NCBI GenBank assembly: GCA_003228175.2
Contig: QGNQ01000004.1
Location: 56,361 to 120,360 of the forward strand
Length of the DNA stretch: 64,000 nucleotides
Reading direction: 5' to 3'
Source of the DNA: Chloroflexota bacterium
GTDB lineage: Bacteria; Chloroflexota; Dehalococcoidia; Bin125
Positions within the stretch are counted from its first letter, which is position 1. Every line of letters starts with the position of its first letter. Shown here piece by piece: positions 1-8,033 of this stretch. The translations under genes and the position numbers were made by a program. The notes beneath the pieces are model-generated. The model searched no databases, was not told the origin of the DNA, and saw only the letters and a program-made list of their open reading frames with translations.

Positions 1-2
1 GC

Positions 3-1130
3 GGCGAGGCCGCCCCCACGATCGGCCGTGGCCGCCGCCTCGTGCTCAACGCCGGCCGCATGGCCGCAGTTGCGGCCGTGGCGACCTTCGCGGTTGGTGC
101 CCTGCTCGTCGGGACCGGAGGCTCCCAAGCCAGCTTCAATGAGCGCGCCCTGCAGACGGTCGCTCTGACACAAGAGTTCGCGGCGGACGGCGTGCTGACC
201 CAGACCGAACTCGCACAGGTCATCGAACAGGTGAGCACCATCGAAGGTCTCGCGGACCGGTCCACACTCTCCTCCCTCTCCGTCGCGGAGCTCCGCAAGG
301 CCGCCACCGTCGTCGCCGCCATCGAAGCGACCCTGGAGGAGACAACCGTTGAGGTGGCGGACCCGGAGACGCAGGTGATGCTCGTCAACGTGCAATTGGA
401 GCTCAGCAACCTCGCCGCACGCATCAGCGGGGAACTGCAGACTCGCGATGGGGAGCTCATCCTCCGCGCCGGGCCCGCCGGGACTGAAGCCACCGGGACC
501 GAAGGCGGTGAAGCGGGCGCGGCCGACAGCGGAACTGCCGGCGACAGCGCGGGGGGTAACGCCCCAAGTGGTGACGGCGCGGGTGGCGGCGCCCCGACCA
601 TCGATGGGCCGCCCGCCGCTGCCCCTCGCGACGAGATCTCCGACGGGACAAGCCCAGCGCCGGACGCCACTGCTGAGGACAGCGCGGCGGACGAGGGGAA
701 CAACGGCCTCCATCTCCGCCAGAGCGCACGCGGCGGGAATCAGCATGGAAATGGCGCGCACAACGGCCTCGGAATCGGAATCGCGGGGCTCTTGATCGTG
801 GGCCCCGGTGCACCAGGACTCGACGGCAACGCGAACGCGCACGGCGGCAACGCGAACAGCAACGCCGGTGGGAACGGCAACAGCAACGCCGGCGGGAACG
901 GCAACAGCAACGCCGGTGGCAACGGCAACGGCAACGCCGGTGGCAACGGCAACGACAACGACAACGGCAACGCCGGCGAGAACGACAACGACAACGCCGG
1001 CGGTACCGACAACGACAACGCCGGCGGTAACGACAACGCCGGCGGCAACGACAACGACAACGCCGGCGGTACCGACAACGGCAACGCCGGCGGTACCGAC
1101 AACGGCAACGGCAACGGCAACAACAAATAG
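3..1130 (+). CDS. membrane-anchored protein with Asn/Gly-rich repeat tail (5' end outside window)
   Basis: The frame is open to the left edge, so the GTG at 42 in the ORF track is probably not the true start. A hydrophobic segment (MAAVAAVATFAVGALLVGTG) near the visible N-terminus is a single membrane anchor. About 110 residues follow that are rich in Leu, Glu and Ala and look helical (FNERALQTVALTQEF...), resembling the DUF5667-type domain that often follows sigma or anti-sigma genes. A Gly/Ala/Asp linker comes next, then roughly 100 residues of N-G-D-A repeats (GGNGNSNAGG, GGTDNDNAGG). The repeat tail is probably disordered and on the outer face of the membrane. Function unknown; the DUF5667 resemblance is from memory of the pattern and is tentative. 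Confidence 0.7.
   Translation, partial: GEAAPTIGRGRRLVLNAGRMAAVAAVATFAVGALLVGTGGSQASFNERALQTVALTQEFAADGVLTQTELAQVIEQVSTIEGLADRSTLSSLSVAELRKAATVVAAIEATLEETTVEVADPETQVMLVNVQLELSNLAARISGELQTRDGELILRAGPAGTEATGTEGGEAGAADSGTAGDSAGGNAPSGDGAGGGAPTIDGPPAAAPRDEISDGTSPAPDATAEDSAADEGNNGLHLRQSARGGNQHGNGAHNGLGIGIAGLLIVGPGAPGLDGNANAHGGNANSNAGGNGNSNAGGNGNSNAGGNGNGNAGGNGNDNDNGNAGENDNDNAGGTDNDNAGGNDNAGGNDNDNAGGTDNGNAGGTDNGNGNGNNK
825..1127. repeat. degenerate tandem repeat encoding the Asn/Gly/Asp tail
   Basis: Imperfect units built from ggcaac, gacaac and gccggcggt encode N-G-N-A-G-G type peptides in the plus frame. The repeat is open in several frames on both strands, which creates long spurious ORFs (457..1893 minus, 740..1126 minus and the 5' part of 808..3594 plus). 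Confidence 0.85.
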
Positions 1131-1179
1131 GAAGCGCGAACGAGGTATCGCCGAGCGCGCCAGGGAGAGGCGGAGTCCC

Positions 1180-3594
1180 ATGTTCGAGTTCCGGTTGCGC
1201 GGACGCGGAAGCAGCAGCGCCCCAGTGGGCGCTGCTGCCGCGTGGGACAGCGACGAGGCCATCGCCAATGAATCCGCCCGCATTACGCGCTGGTTGGCCG
1301 CCGCGGCCGTGATCGGGCTGGCCGCTATCGGCGCGCTCGCCATCTACAGCACGATCGAGATCAGCGCCGCGCTCACCCGCCAGTCCGACGACGCCGCCAG
1401 CGTCGCCCTCACCTCCAGCCAGCGCGGCCTCAGCGCCCGCCTCAGCGAAGCGGCCCTGATCGCCAGCGTCGCCGGCTCTCCCGAGCTGATCGATCTCGGC
1501 ACGCAAGACGTCGCGGCTCTCGTCGTTCAGCTCGGCAACAATGACGCGCAGCTCAGCAACGATGTCTCCCTGACACGAGACGGCGATCTGGCCGCTTGGG
1601 CGGCAGCCACCCACCTCCTCTTCGTTGATCTGGAGCTCGCCGGCACCGCCTTCCTCAACGACGCCACCCCGGACGGACGCCCAAACGCTCTGGCGCAACT
1701 CTTCGCCAACGAAGAGAACTACCGCGCCGCCATCGGAATCTTGCAGGCGCAGCTGGAGGGCATCGCCGCCGCCAACGTCTCGCAGACCAACCGCCGGGCA
1801 ACGCTCCTGCTCGGCCTCACCCTGTGTTTGCTCGCGTTGGAAGGCCTCTTCCTCTTCCGTCCCGTCATCCGGCGCGTCCGTGGCCGTGCCCACGACGCGG
1901 CCGTTGAACGTGAATCCCGATTCAGCAGCCTGATTCAGAACTCACCGGATGTCGTCACCGTCTTGGATGCTGGGCAACGCATCGCCTTCGCCAGCCCCTC
2001 CGCTGCCGCGATCTGGGGCCGTGATCCCAAGGCCCTGCGCGGCACGGACTTCCTTGCCCTGATGGCCACCAACGATCGTGCCCGCGTGGCCGCGTCCCTC
2101 GCAGAGACGGTCGCGGGCGCCGCGACGGGCGGATCGATCGAGTGGCGGCTCCAGCACAGTCCGGAGCGGCTCTTGGACATCGCCTCCTCCGTCAGTCTCA
2201 TGGAGACCAGCAGCGGCGACGTGCAATTAGTCGTCAATTCGCGCGATGTCTCAGACCACAAGGCGTTGGAGCGTCGGCTGAGCCAGCAGGCCCTCCACGA
2301 CCACCTCACGGGTCTGCCCAACCGCTTGCGCTTCTTGCAGTACGTCGATCAGGCCACGGATGCCCAGCCGGACTCCGAGGCGACCGCCGTGCTTTTCGTC
2401 GACATCGATCGATTCAAGGTCGTCAACGACACGCTGGGGCACCTGGCCGGCGACGCGCTGCTGCGCTTGGCCGCCGCGCGGCTCCAGCGGATCCTGCCCG
2501 GTCGCCACTTGGTGGCCCGCTTGGGGGGGGATGAGTTCGCCTTCGTCCTGCCCCAACAGCGCTCCCAGGCGGGGATCATGGACGCCGCCGGAGCCGTCTC
2601 CGACGCCTTTCAGCAGCCGCTCGTCATCGACGGTCGGGAGATCGAAGTGGGCCTCAGCATCGGGATCGGGATTGGGATCGGCGCGACCGCCGCCACGACC
2701 ACGCTGATGCGCGATGCCGATGTTGCTCTGCACACTGCCAAGTCCCGCGGCGGCGGCCACATCGTCGTCTACGACGAGACCCTCAACGCCTTCACCGAAG
2801 AGCGCCTACGGCTGGAAAACGACTTGCACCACGCGGTCGAGCGCGACGAACTCCGCGTCTATTACCAGCCCGTCGTCGATCCGCTGCGCCGCAAAGCCTG
2901 CGGCATGGAGGCCCTGATTCGCTGGCAACATCCCACGGAAGGTCTGCTCAACCCGGGGCGCTTCATTGAGATCGCCGAAACCACCGGCCAGATCGACATG
3001 ATCGGCCGCTGGATTCTGCGCCAGGCCTGCCTGGACCTGGGCCGCTGGGTCAGTGAGGGGGTCGCCGAGTCGATCTACGTGAGCGTCAACGTCGCCGCCG
3101 CGCAGCTGCAGGACGCCACCCTGCCGCAACAAGTGCGCGCCGCTTTGGAGGAAGCGGGCCTGTCGCCCCGGCAACTCGAACTGGAAGTCACCGAGACCAG
3201 CCTGCTCGCCGACATCGCCACCTCGCAGCGCAACCTGGAAGCCATCCGCGCCATGGGCGTGCGGGTGGCCATTGACGACTTCGGCACCGGCTACTCGTCG
3301 CTCAACTACCTGCGCCAGCTGCCCGTCGACACCTTGAAGGTCGACAAATCGTTCATGGACGAAGTGGCCCGCGACCACCAGGCGCAGAAGTTGTTCACCG
3401 CCATCGTTGGTATCGCCGACTCACTGGACCTGGCGGTGACCGTGGAGGGCGTGGAAACGGCGTCCCAGTTGCAGCGCGTCATCGAGGCCGGCTGCGGCCG
3501 CGTGCAGGGCTACTACTTCTCCCCGCCCGTCCCGCCCCCCGCCATGGAGGCGGTACTCCGCGGCGTGACCACCTGGGCGGACGCCGCTGCCTAG
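1180..3594 (+). CDS. membrane PAS-GGDEF-EAL c-di-GMP signalling protein
   Basis: Start chosen at ATG 1180 because AGGGAGAGG lies about 10 nt upstream and the longer ORF would read through the neighbour's repeat in the wrong frame. 804 residues. TM helix at ~38-58, an extracytoplasmic region ~60-205 with a PilJ-like SSQRGLSARLSEAALIA helix, a second TM at ~206-228, PAS at ~246-355 (SLIQNSPDVVTVLD), GGDEF at ~370-530 with intact LGGDEF, and EAL at ~540-795 with MEALIRW, TETSLL, DDFGTGYSSL and TVEGVET. Both catalytic domains keep their signature residues, so it may make and/or degrade c-di-GMP. No RxxD inhibitory site is visible just before GGDEF, so classical product inhibition may be absent. 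The signal sensed is unknown. Confidence 0.93.
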   Translation: MFEFRLRGRGSSSAPVGAAAAWDSDEAIANESARITRWLAAAAVIGLAAIGALAIYSTIEISAALTRQSDDAASVALTSSQRGLSARLSEAALIASVAGSPELIDLGTQDVAALVVQLGNNDAQLSNDVSLTRDGDLAAWAAATHLLFVDLELAGTAFLNDATPDGRPNALAQLFANEENYRAAIGILQAQLEGIAAANVSQTNRRATLLLGLTLCLLALEGLFLFRPVIRRVRGRAHDAAVERESRFSSLIQNSPDVVTVLDAGQRIAFASPSAAAIWGRDPKALRGTDFLALMATNDRARVAASLAETVAGAATGGSIEWRLQHSPERLLDIASSVSLMETSSGDVQLVVNSRDVSDHKALERRLSQQALHDHLTGLPNRLRFLQYVDQATDAQPDSEATAVLFVDIDRFKVVNDTLGHLAGDALLRLAAARLQRILPGRHLVARLGGDEFAFVLPQQRSQAGIMDAAGAVSDAFQQPLVIDGREIEVGLSIGIGIGIGATAATTTLMRDADVALHTAKSRGGGHIVVYDETLNAFTEERLRLENDLHHAVERDELRVYYQPVVDPLRRKACGMEALIRWQHPTEGLLNPGRFIEIAETTGQIDMIGRWILRQACLDLGRWVSEGVAESIYVSVNVAAAQLQDATLPQQVRAALEEAGLSPRQLELEVTETSLLADIATSQRNLEAIRAMGVRVAIDDFGTGYSSLNYLRQLPVDTLKVDKSFMDEVARDHQAQKLFTAIVGIADSLDLAVTVEGVETASQLQRVIEAGCGRVQGYYFSPPVPPPAMEAVLRGVTTWADAAA

Positions 3595-3680
3595 TCGCCA
3601 GGCGACCGCGGACGGCGAACGGAGCAGCGTGGATGTCAAGGCGCGCATGAGTACGCTACTGAGGTTCTGTCGATCGACGC

Positions 3681-3770
3681 GGAGGGGTGGCCGAGTGGTT
3701 GAAGGCGGCAGTCTTGAAAACTGTTAGGCGCGCAAGTGTCTCGGGGGTTCGAATCCCTCCCCCTCCGCCA
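3681..3770 (+). tRNA. tRNA-Ser (UGA anticodon), CCA encoded
   Basis: The acceptor stem GGAGGGG pairs with CCCCTCC, followed by discriminator G and an encoded CCA (3768-3770). Anticodon loop CTTGAAA gives anticodon TGA at 3715-3717, reading UCA serine codons. The long variable arm (GGCGCGCAAGTGTC region) and the T-loop GGTTCGAATCC fit a class II serine tRNA. It is not tRNA-Sec, whose anticodon would be UCA. Confidence 0.97.
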
Positions 3771-3869
3771 GACCGCCCCGGGGCCGCGATGCAGGCGTCG
3801 GGGACGCAGGCAGGCCTGCGAACCCATCGGCGTCGTCTTTCCGCTTCAGCGGCTTCGACGGGATGGGCT

Positions 3870-3875
3870 TAGGCT
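3870..3875 (+). promoter_or_regulatory. -10-like TAGGCT, probable leaderless start of the Usp gene
   Basis: TAGGCT ends exactly 6 nt before the ATG at 3882, and there is no Shine-Dalgarno sequence between them. This spacing would place the transcript start at the A of the ATG. The same arrangement precedes the genes at 11188 and 39489. Confidence 0.5.
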
Positions 3876-3881
3876 AGGGGC

Positions 3882-4382
3882 ATGTACACGAAGATCCTTG
3901 TTCCCCTCGATGGCTCCCCGTTGGCCGAGCAAGTCCTGCCGGAGGCGGTGGACTTGGCGCGAGCGATGAAGGCCCGCCTGGTCTTGCTGCACGTGGTCGA
4001 CCACGGGATCTCGCCCATGGAATCACTCGCGATGGCGGGCGCGGGCACACCGGGCGGCGGTGTGGCCGGGGCCACTGCGGCCATGCAGATCCACGAGCAG
4101 CACGAAGCGGAGGAGCGCGCCGCGGCGGCACGCGTGGAAGAGGTCGCGGCGGAGCTCGCCGGCGCCGACGGGCCGGAGGTCAGCTCCGAGATCGTGGAGG
4201 GCGCGTCCGCCGACACGATCATCGCGTACGCGGAGGCGCAGGGCTGCGACTTGATCGTGATGGCGTCGCAGGGGCGCGGAGGCCTGAAGCGCGCGGTGCT
4301 CGGATCCGTCGCCGATCGCGTGGTGCGGAACACGCCCGGCGCGGCGGTGCTGGTGGTGACGCCGAAGGCGGTTGAGGACTGA
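3882..4382 (+). CDS. universal stress protein (UspA family)
   Basis: 166 residues, the usual length of a single-domain Usp. N-terminal MYTKILVPLDGSPLAEQVLPEAVDLA is the Usp beta1-alpha1 signature, and C-terminal LIVMASQGRGGLKRAVLGSVADRVVRNTPGAAVLVVTP carries the nucleotide-binding glycine loop (GRGG...GS). The family are cytoplasmic, often ATP-binding proteins raised during stress or slow growth; the exact client is unknown. An Ala/Glu-rich insert (~65-95) interrupts the middle. The gene stands alone between a tRNA and the MoaD/AOR pair and appears leaderless. Confidence 0.93.
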   Translation: MYTKILVPLDGSPLAEQVLPEAVDLARAMKARLVLLHVVDHGISPMESLAMAGAGTPGGGVAGATAAMQIHEQHEAEERAAAARVEEVAAELAGADGPEVSSEIVEGASADTIIAYAEAQGCDLIVMASQGRGGLKRAVLGSVADRVVRNTPGAAVLVVTPKAVED

Positions 4383-4483
4383 TCCGGGCGCGTGCCCTAC
4401 CCTGCCCGAGTCGTTGAGGCGTTGCGATTCCGAGTCGGAAAGGGCGGGCGCTCTGGGGATCTGCCCAGTGCCCGGGTCTGATC

Positions 4484-4741
4484 ATGCAGGTCACGGTTGA
4501 AATCTTGGGCTCGTCAGAGCTCCTGCTCCCCGAGGGCGAGACACGCACGACGATTGACCTGGCGGCAGGCAGCACGGTGCAGGACGCGATGCGGGCCTTG
4601 GGCGCCAAGGACGGCGGGACCTGGAACGCGTCGATCGACGGGCAGCTGGTATACGCAGAGACGCCCCTGGAAGACGGCGCGCAGATGTTGATCTTCGCGG
4701 CGATTCAGGGGGGCGATCGAAGGCAGCCGATTCACGAGTAG
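4484..4741 (+). CDS. MoaD/ThiS-like sulfur carrier with tail beyond the Gly-Gly
   Basis: 85 residues with a beta-grasp pattern: MQVTVEILGSSELLL at the start, an A-G-S-T-V-QDAMRALG helix, then EDGAQMLIFAAIQGG near the end. The family donates sulfur from a C-terminal Gly-Gly thiocarboxylate to pterin or thiazole precursors. Here eight further residues (DRRQPIHE) follow the Gly-Gly, so the protein would need trimming before an E1-like enzyme could adenylate it, unless it acts without activation. It lies 12 nt before the AOR gene and is presumably co-transcribed, which points to tungsten/molybdenum cofactor supply for that enzyme. Confidence 0.82.
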   Translation: MQVTVEILGSSELLLPEGETRTTIDLAAGSTVQDAMRALGAKDGGTWNASIDGQLVYAETPLEDGAQMLIFAAIQGGDRRQPIHE

Positions 4742-4753
4742 GGAGCCGGAACC

Positions 4754-6655
4754 ATGGTGCATGGCGTTGCAGGCAAGATCCTTCGGGTCGATCTGAGCAC
4801 GAAGTCGATCACGACGGACGAGCCAGATGAGGACTTCTATCGGACGTATCTGGGCGGCGCGGGCTTCTTGGCCTACTACCTGCTGCGCGAGATTCCGGCG
4901 GGGATCGATCCGCTGTCCGCAGAGAACAAGCTGATCTTCGCCTTCGGCCCGATGACGGGACTGGCGATGCCGGGCGCGACCCGCAACTGCGTCGGCGCGA
5001 AGTCGCCGCTGACGGGCGGCTTCTCGAAGTCGGAGGTGGGCGGCTTCTGGCCGATGGCGGCGAAGCAGGCCGGCTACGACGCGATCATCATTGAGGGCAA
5101 GTCCGAGACGCCGGTCTATCTGTTTCTGACCGACGAGGTGGTCGAGATCCGGGATGCGAGCCACCTCTGGGGCGAGACGGTGATGGACACGCACGACGCC
5201 TTGGTGGAGGAGACGGGCGTCAAGCGTCTGCGCACGTGCTCGATTGGCCTGGGCGGCGAGAACATGGTGCGCTACGCGTGCGTGATCAACGACCTGAAGG
5301 ACGCGGCCGGCCGCGGCGGCATGGGCGCGGTCATGGGCTCGAAGAACTTGAAGACGATCGCCGCCGCCGGCAAGTGGAAGCCGGAGGTCGCCGACCCCAA
5401 GCGGATCCGCGAGCTGACGCTGCTGATGAACCAGGATTTCCTGGACGTTCCGATCTTTTCCAAGTCGCTGCACGAAGTCGGGACGGGCGAGCACAGCCAG
5501 ATGGTGGGCGGCAACGCGGTTGGCAACATGCCGTCGTACAACTTCGCCCGCAACGACTTCCCGGCGGTGGCGGAGATCACCGCGACCAAGGCGATGGCGG
5601 ACCACGGCGACGGCATGGAAGCCTGTGCGGCATGCAGCATTCGCTGCAAGAAGACGGTCAAGCTGGCCGGGGAATACAACGTCAGTCCGCGCAACGGCGG
5701 GCCTGAGTATGAGTCGCTGGGGGCGCTGGGTTCGACGTGCGGCGTGGACGACTTGCCCGCGATCATTAAGGCCAACGAGCTCGCCAATCTGTACTCGTTG
5801 GACACGATCTCGCTGGGGGTCTCGATCGCGTTTGGGATGGAGTGCTTCGAGAAGGAGATCCTGACCCGCGAGGACACGGGCGGTATCGATCTGCGCTTCG
5901 GGAACGCCGAGGCAATGCTGCAGATGGTGGAGGCGATCGCGCGTCGCGAGGGCATCGGCGATTTGCTGGCGGATGGCGTCATGGCGGCGGCGGAGCGCCT
6001 GGGCCAGGGTTCGGAAGAATTCGCGATGCACGTCAAGGGTCTGGAGATCCCAATGCACGACCCTCGCGTGAAGCAGGGGCTCGGCGTGGTCTATTCGGTG
6101 GAAGCGCACGGGGCGGACCACTGCGCGGGGATGCACGACACGGGGGCTACGCAGGACAGCCCCAGCTTCGAGCACTACCGCAGCATGGGGGCGACGCGGC
6201 CGCTACCGGCCAACGATCTGAGCGCGGACAAGGTCGCCAACCAGAAGGCGGCCCACACGCACAGTCTGTTCCGCGACTCCGTGGTGGTCTGCTCGTTCGT
6301 GCCATGGACGATCGAACAGACGGTGGACATTGTGCGGGCGGTGACGGGCTGGAGCTACTCGGTGCATGAGGCGTTGATGCTGGGCCAACGCATCGCGACG
6401 CTGAGCCGGATCTTCAATCTCCGCGAGGGGATTGACGTCGCCGCCGACAGCCTGCCCAACCGCATGTTCGAGGGCACGCCGACGGGCGGGCTGAAAGACG
6501 GCGGAATCGACCGGGAGAAGATGCAGGACGCGATCAGTCTCTTCTACGGGATGATGGGATGGGATGAGCAGACGGGCGTGCCAACGCGGTCGCATCTGGG
6601 CGAGATGGGCATCGGCTGGGCCGGGCAGTACCTGGCGGAGCCCGTCACGGTCTGA
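4754..6655 (+). CDS. tungsten-dependent aldehyde:ferredoxin oxidoreductase family protein
   Basis: 633 residues, typical AOR length. The N-terminal domain (GKILRVDLSTKSITTDEPDEDFYRTYLGGAGFLAYYLL) and the SPLTGGFSKSEVGGFWP cofactor-binding region are clear. The 4Fe-4S ligands are visible as CAACSIRC (~290) plus a later Cys in DSVVVCSFV (~512), matching the C-x2-C-x3-C...C pattern of the family. AORs oxidise aldehydes to carboxylic acids with ferredoxin using a W-bispterin cofactor. A start at 4754 is supported by GGGAG upstream. Substrate unknown; about as likely a broad aldehyde oxidase as a dedicated one. A second, diverged AOR lies at 48243. Confidence 0.95.
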   Translation: MVHGVAGKILRVDLSTKSITTDEPDEDFYRTYLGGAGFLAYYLLREIPAGIDPLSAENKLIFAFGPMTGLAMPGATRNCVGAKSPLTGGFSKSEVGGFWPMAAKQAGYDAIIIEGKSETPVYLFLTDEVVEIRDASHLWGETVMDTHDALVEETGVKRLRTCSIGLGGENMVRYACVINDLKDAAGRGGMGAVMGSKNLKTIAAAGKWKPEVADPKRIRELTLLMNQDFLDVPIFSKSLHEVGTGEHSQMVGGNAVGNMPSYNFARNDFPAVAEITATKAMADHGDGMEACAACSIRCKKTVKLAGEYNVSPRNGGPEYESLGALGSTCGVDDLPAIIKANELANLYSLDTISLGVSIAFGMECFEKEILTREDTGGIDLRFGNAEAMLQMVEAIARREGIGDLLADGVMAAAERLGQGSEEFAMHVKGLEIPMHDPRVKQGLGVVYSVEAHGADHCAGMHDTGATQDSPSFEHYRSMGATRPLPANDLSADKVANQKAAHTHSLFRDSVVVCSFVPWTIEQTVDIVRAVTGWSYSVHEALMLGQRIATLSRIFNLREGIDVAADSLPNRMFEGTPTGGLKDGGIDREKMQDAISLFYGMMGWDEQTGVPTRSHLGEMGIGWAGQYLAEPVTV

Positions 6656-6688
6656 CGCGACCCGCAGCACCCGCCGCTCCCCGGCGGC

Positions 6689-7234
6689 CTAGGCCGGGGT
6701 CAGCCGGGCGTCATTCTCCGGGACGACGCAGATGCGGTACCAGCTGCAGCGGGGGAAGGCGTCTGTCTGCAGCCAGGCCTCGCCTTCCGCGGCGAGCAAG
6801 CGGTCCAGATCGCCACTTGCGACCGGGAAGTCGCCACACTTCGTCGGACGCGTCTTGTCGTGCAGGCCACAGGCGCCGCCGCTGTCGCTGCGGGGCGCGA
6901 AGGCGGCGCAGCGGAAGCGCGTGGGGCCGAGCTCGTTCGCGTCGTCTGCGGTCCAGGCGCGGTCGCGCCAGGATCCGTCGCTGCGCTCAACCGGGATGAT
7001 GAGTGGGGCGCCTTGGTTGAGGGCGCGATATTGCGATTCTGGGAGCTGCCCCCAGGTCCAAAATCCGTCCGTGCGGCCCGATGCGCAGCAGTCGCCGCAG
7101 CCGTTGCACTCGATCGCGCGGGCGGCGGCGAGCGTCAGGTAGCGCGCGACGGGAACGGCCGCGGCTCCCGCGCCACGGGGGGCGTAGCCTCCCGGGATTT
7201 CGCGGGTCGAGGATGCGGGGTCGTCATCGGTCAT
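6689..7234 (-). CDS. YkgJ-type zinc/iron-chelating cysteine-cluster protein
   Basis: 181 residues. The Cys pattern CNGCGDCC ... FRC ... CGLHDKTRPTKCGDFP ... CSWYRIC is that of the YkgJ/CxxCxxCC family, predicted to bind a metal or Fe-S cluster. Biochemical role of the family is poorly defined. Its start overlaps the stop of the upstream HNH gene by 4 nt, so the two are translationally coupled. It converges on the AOR gene. Confidence 0.8.
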   Translation of the reverse strand: MTDDDPASSTREIPGGYAPRGAGAAAVPVARYLTLAAARAIECNGCGDCCASGRTDGFWTWGQLPESQYRALNQGAPLIIPVERSDGSWRDRAWTADDANELGPTRFRCAAFAPRSDSGGACGLHDKTRPTKCGDFPVASGDLDRLLAAEGEAWLQTDAFPRCSWYRICVVPENDARLTPA

Positions 7235-7590
7235 CCGGGCACCGGCGCGGGCCGTGAGCGAAGGCCTTCGCGCTCGAAGAAGAAGGTCACCGCCGGCGCG
7301 GGCGGGAGGGTCATGTTCAGCGAAGCGAGATAGGCGGTCTGCGCCGCGGTGAAGCGCCAGCCGTTGCGCAGGGCGAGCCGGGCCCGGAACTCCTCGATCT
7401 TGCAGTCGCCCTTGCGGGCGGCGCAGGGGGCGCAGGCCGGTACGAGATTGCCGTAATTGTCGCTACCTCCGTGCGTGGTCGCGAGCACGCGGTCGATCAC
7501 GCCGGCCGGATCGCCGCAATACCAGCAGCGACCGCCGGTCATTTCCATGACCTTTTCCGTCTTGGCGAGTCCGAACTTCGGTGGTGGCAC
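7231..7590 (-). CDS. HNH-type nuclease-like small protein
   Basis: 119 residues. CWYCGDP ... HGGSDNYGNLVPACAPCAARKGDCKIEEF has the two CxxC pairs and the central His-Gly-Gly-x-D-x-x-x-N segment of HNH endonuclease domains. These are Zn-stabilised beta-beta-alpha-metal nucleases, found in restriction, recombination or phage proteins and also as standalone proteins of unknown role. First gene of a two-gene unit with the YkgJ-like protein; no phage or restriction genes are nearby, so a housekeeping or defence role cannot be assigned. Confidence 0.75.
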   Translation of the reverse strand: MPPPKFGLAKTEKVMEMTGGRCWYCGDPAGVIDRVLATTHGGSDNYGNLVPACAPCAARKGDCKIEEFRARLALRNGWRFTAAQTAYLASLNMTLPPAPAVTFFFEREGLRSRPAPVPG

Positions 7591-8033
7591 AGGCTCAGCC
7601 TACTCGTCCCGCCGGAAGCGACGCACCCGCCCGTCTTGCGGCGCCTGAGGACGTCACGCCGCGGACCGCAGGCGCGTCCGGTCGTGAGGGGCAGCGCCGC
7701 AGATCCGAAGCCCAGGGAGACACGGGCTACATTCGCGGGCCCGCGGCTGATCGAACCTATCCAGCGTCGTCGATACTGTGAGGATGAGTTGAGAATCGGC
7801 CTCGAAGGGTCTGGAGACAGGCGCGCGCGGAAATCCCCGGCACACATGATTGGTTCCCCCGCCGTCCGCGAGCGCGTTCGATTCCCAACTCCCCGTCGAT
7901 ACCCACGAACTAGACGACTGTACCGCCGTTATGGCTCGCTTACTCCGTGAGTGGAGTGCGCTTGAGCACCGGTCGGTCCAGGGCCTATGGCGCCCGCCTC
8001 GCGACGCAGGCGCGCTGAGTCATTGCGAGAAGA
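7591..8033. other. intergenic stretch with no supported gene
   Basis: About 440 nt between the divergent HNH gene and the SulP gene. The short ORFs here have no ribosome site, family resemblance or sensible composition. The region should hold the promoters of both flanking genes. Confidence 0.6.

Noticed and set aside
808-1179. 5' part of the 928-aa ORF 808..3594
   Set aside because: It reads the repeat of the upstream gene in another frame (TATATP...); the GGDEF-EAL gene starts at 1180 behind a good ribosome site.
457-1893. 478-aa minus ORF and the 128-aa ORF 740..1126
   Set aside because: Cys/Arg- and Leu/Pro-repeat translations of the antisense strand of the Asn/Gly repeat; no ribosome site or family, and they overlap two well-supported plus genes.
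3681-3770. tRNA with TGA anticodon as a possible tRNA-Sec
   Set aside because: tRNA-Sec has anticodon UCA and an 8-bp acceptor stem; this has UGA and a 7-bp stem, a normal tRNA-Ser. It does not bear on decoding of UGA.
4514-6175. 553-aa minus ORF opposite AOR1
   Set aside because: Arg/His/Gln/Ala-rich shadow of a strong plus-strand AOR gene.
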